From NCBI GenBank assembly GCA_032718565.1, contig JAVGVS010000001.1, forward strand, positions 4,486,196-4,550,195: DNA of 64,000 bases, written 5' to 3'. The number at the start of each line of letters is the position of its first letter. Within the stretch, counting starts at the first letter, position 1. This DNA comes from Distichodus sexfasciatus (lineage: Eukaryota > Chordata > Actinopteri > Characiformes > Distichodontidae). The position numbers were made by a program, and so were the translations under genes. Below the pieces are notes generated by a model. The model was not told where the DNA came from. It saw only the letters and a list, made by a program, of their open reading frames with translations, and made no database searches. Shown piece after piece: positions 63,136 to 64,000 of the stretch.

Positions 63136-63599
63136 ACTCGCAAATTGACAATTTGACCAGGAGTTGCTATAATTCAGAGGACCATAAAATTGCATACAGA
63201 CAACACATAAACATAATTAACACAGAAATGGCATAATTTTTTAAGTAGTCAGTTGGCATAAAAACAGGATTAGACATGAGGAGTTTGATAGTGACTTAAA
63301 TACAGAAAGGTCAAAGGGCAAAAAAAAGGGTCCAGTGTGTTGTGGAGGTGTTTCCTAGAAGTATGAGAGTTAAGTAATACTTAAGTTTATAGAAATCGGC
63401 AGAACAGGGGCAGCACATCACACAGAAACCAGTTTGGCCAATTATTGCGTTTTCCCAGACAGTTTCACTTTCGGTATGACAATAAATGTAAGGTTAAAAT
63501 GAATATTTTTCGTATTTCTATTACATTAAATATGATTTATTAGATTATCTAGTAATTCTTAAAAACAGATAAAAATATTTAAAGTTGTAAAGTTCTAGA

Positions 63600-63756
63600 C
63601 TTTTCGCCCCTCGTGGATATAAGCTACTTTTTACTTCCTTATTCTTACTCATGCAATAACTCCGCCTTGTCAGGTAAAAAGATGAGCCGCCTCGACGAAC
63701 TTTCTTTGGAATTCATTTGAACTTTTTTGTCAGAATTTTCCTTCATGGAAACGCAG
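63600..63756 (+). other. Possible first exon of the next gene
   Basis: ATGGAAACGCAG at 63745-63756 is followed by a consensus donor GTAAGG, with a 13-codon upstream open frame from 63682 that ends in TGA. This could be a 5' exon with the first four codons (METQ) of a gene that continues right of the window. Identity unknown; in human the next genes are DYTN and MDH1B (from memory). Confidence 0.25.
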
Positions 63757-64000
63757 GTAAGGAAATGTAAGACATTTGAGTAAATAATGCTGTCAACTTT
63801 TGTCGAGTGTATATATTTTTCGATCTTCGACAGCCAGCCAGCCGGTGGAGTAGATGTGGAAAGATGGAACTAAGTTTTGATATGGCAGCAGACCCGGACT
63901 AAAAACTTAGTGACCAGGTTAAAATCTCAGTTTAGATGAATACGGTTGTCTCTAACTTTACTATGAATATGTCGATATGTCTGAATTCGTATTCAGATTT

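Overview
The window is a stretch of vertebrate nuclear genome, almost certainly from a teleost fish. Evidence: multi-exon genes with GT-AG introns, AT-rich intergenic DNA, two Tc1-family transposons, hAT-type elements, a V-SINE-like and several tRNA-derived SINEs typical of fish, and proteins closely resembling vertebrate orthologues. I cannot name the species. No CRISPR, operon, viral gene or complete rRNA/tRNA gene was seen.

Layout, left to right: (1) stk24 (MST3 kinase), + strand, from the second coding exon to the stop at 7840, then a long 3'UTR. (2) ino80d (INO80 complex subunit D), - strand, nine coding exons between 20434 and 13750; its 3'UTR lies tail-to-tail with that of stk24. (3) ndufs1 (complex I 75-kDa subunit), - strand, 18 coding exons, 29080 to 23068. 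(4) gpr1/cmklr2 (chemerin-type GPCR), - strand, one coding exon, 33015 to 31948. (5) A Tc1 remnant and a large TA-rich microsatellite. (6) adam23, + strand, 36899 to 56407, a catalytically dead ADAM with two equal-length alternative transmembrane exons and a candidate extra terminal exon. (7) fam237a, + strand, a small secreted neuropeptide precursor, 59816 to 61692. (8) A possible first exon of another gene at the right edge.

The exon structures were joined by hand: every junction listed keeps the reading frame and has a GT donor and AG acceptor. The block ino80d-ndufs1-gpr1-adam23-fam237a matches, from memory, the gene order of human 2q33.3, but eef1b2 and zdbf2 are not seen here, and stk24 (human 13q32) is joined to the block. 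The genes are unrelated in function: stress/polarity kinase, chromatin remodelling, respiratory chain, chemerin signalling, neuronal adhesion and a hypothalamic peptide.

The best candidates for a second look are an alternative 3' exon in adam23 (54196-54532) that is in phase with the first transmembrane exon and open for 112 codons, a U12-type (minor spliceosome) intron in ino80d, and an 8-bp-TSD hAT insertion in the last ino80d intron.
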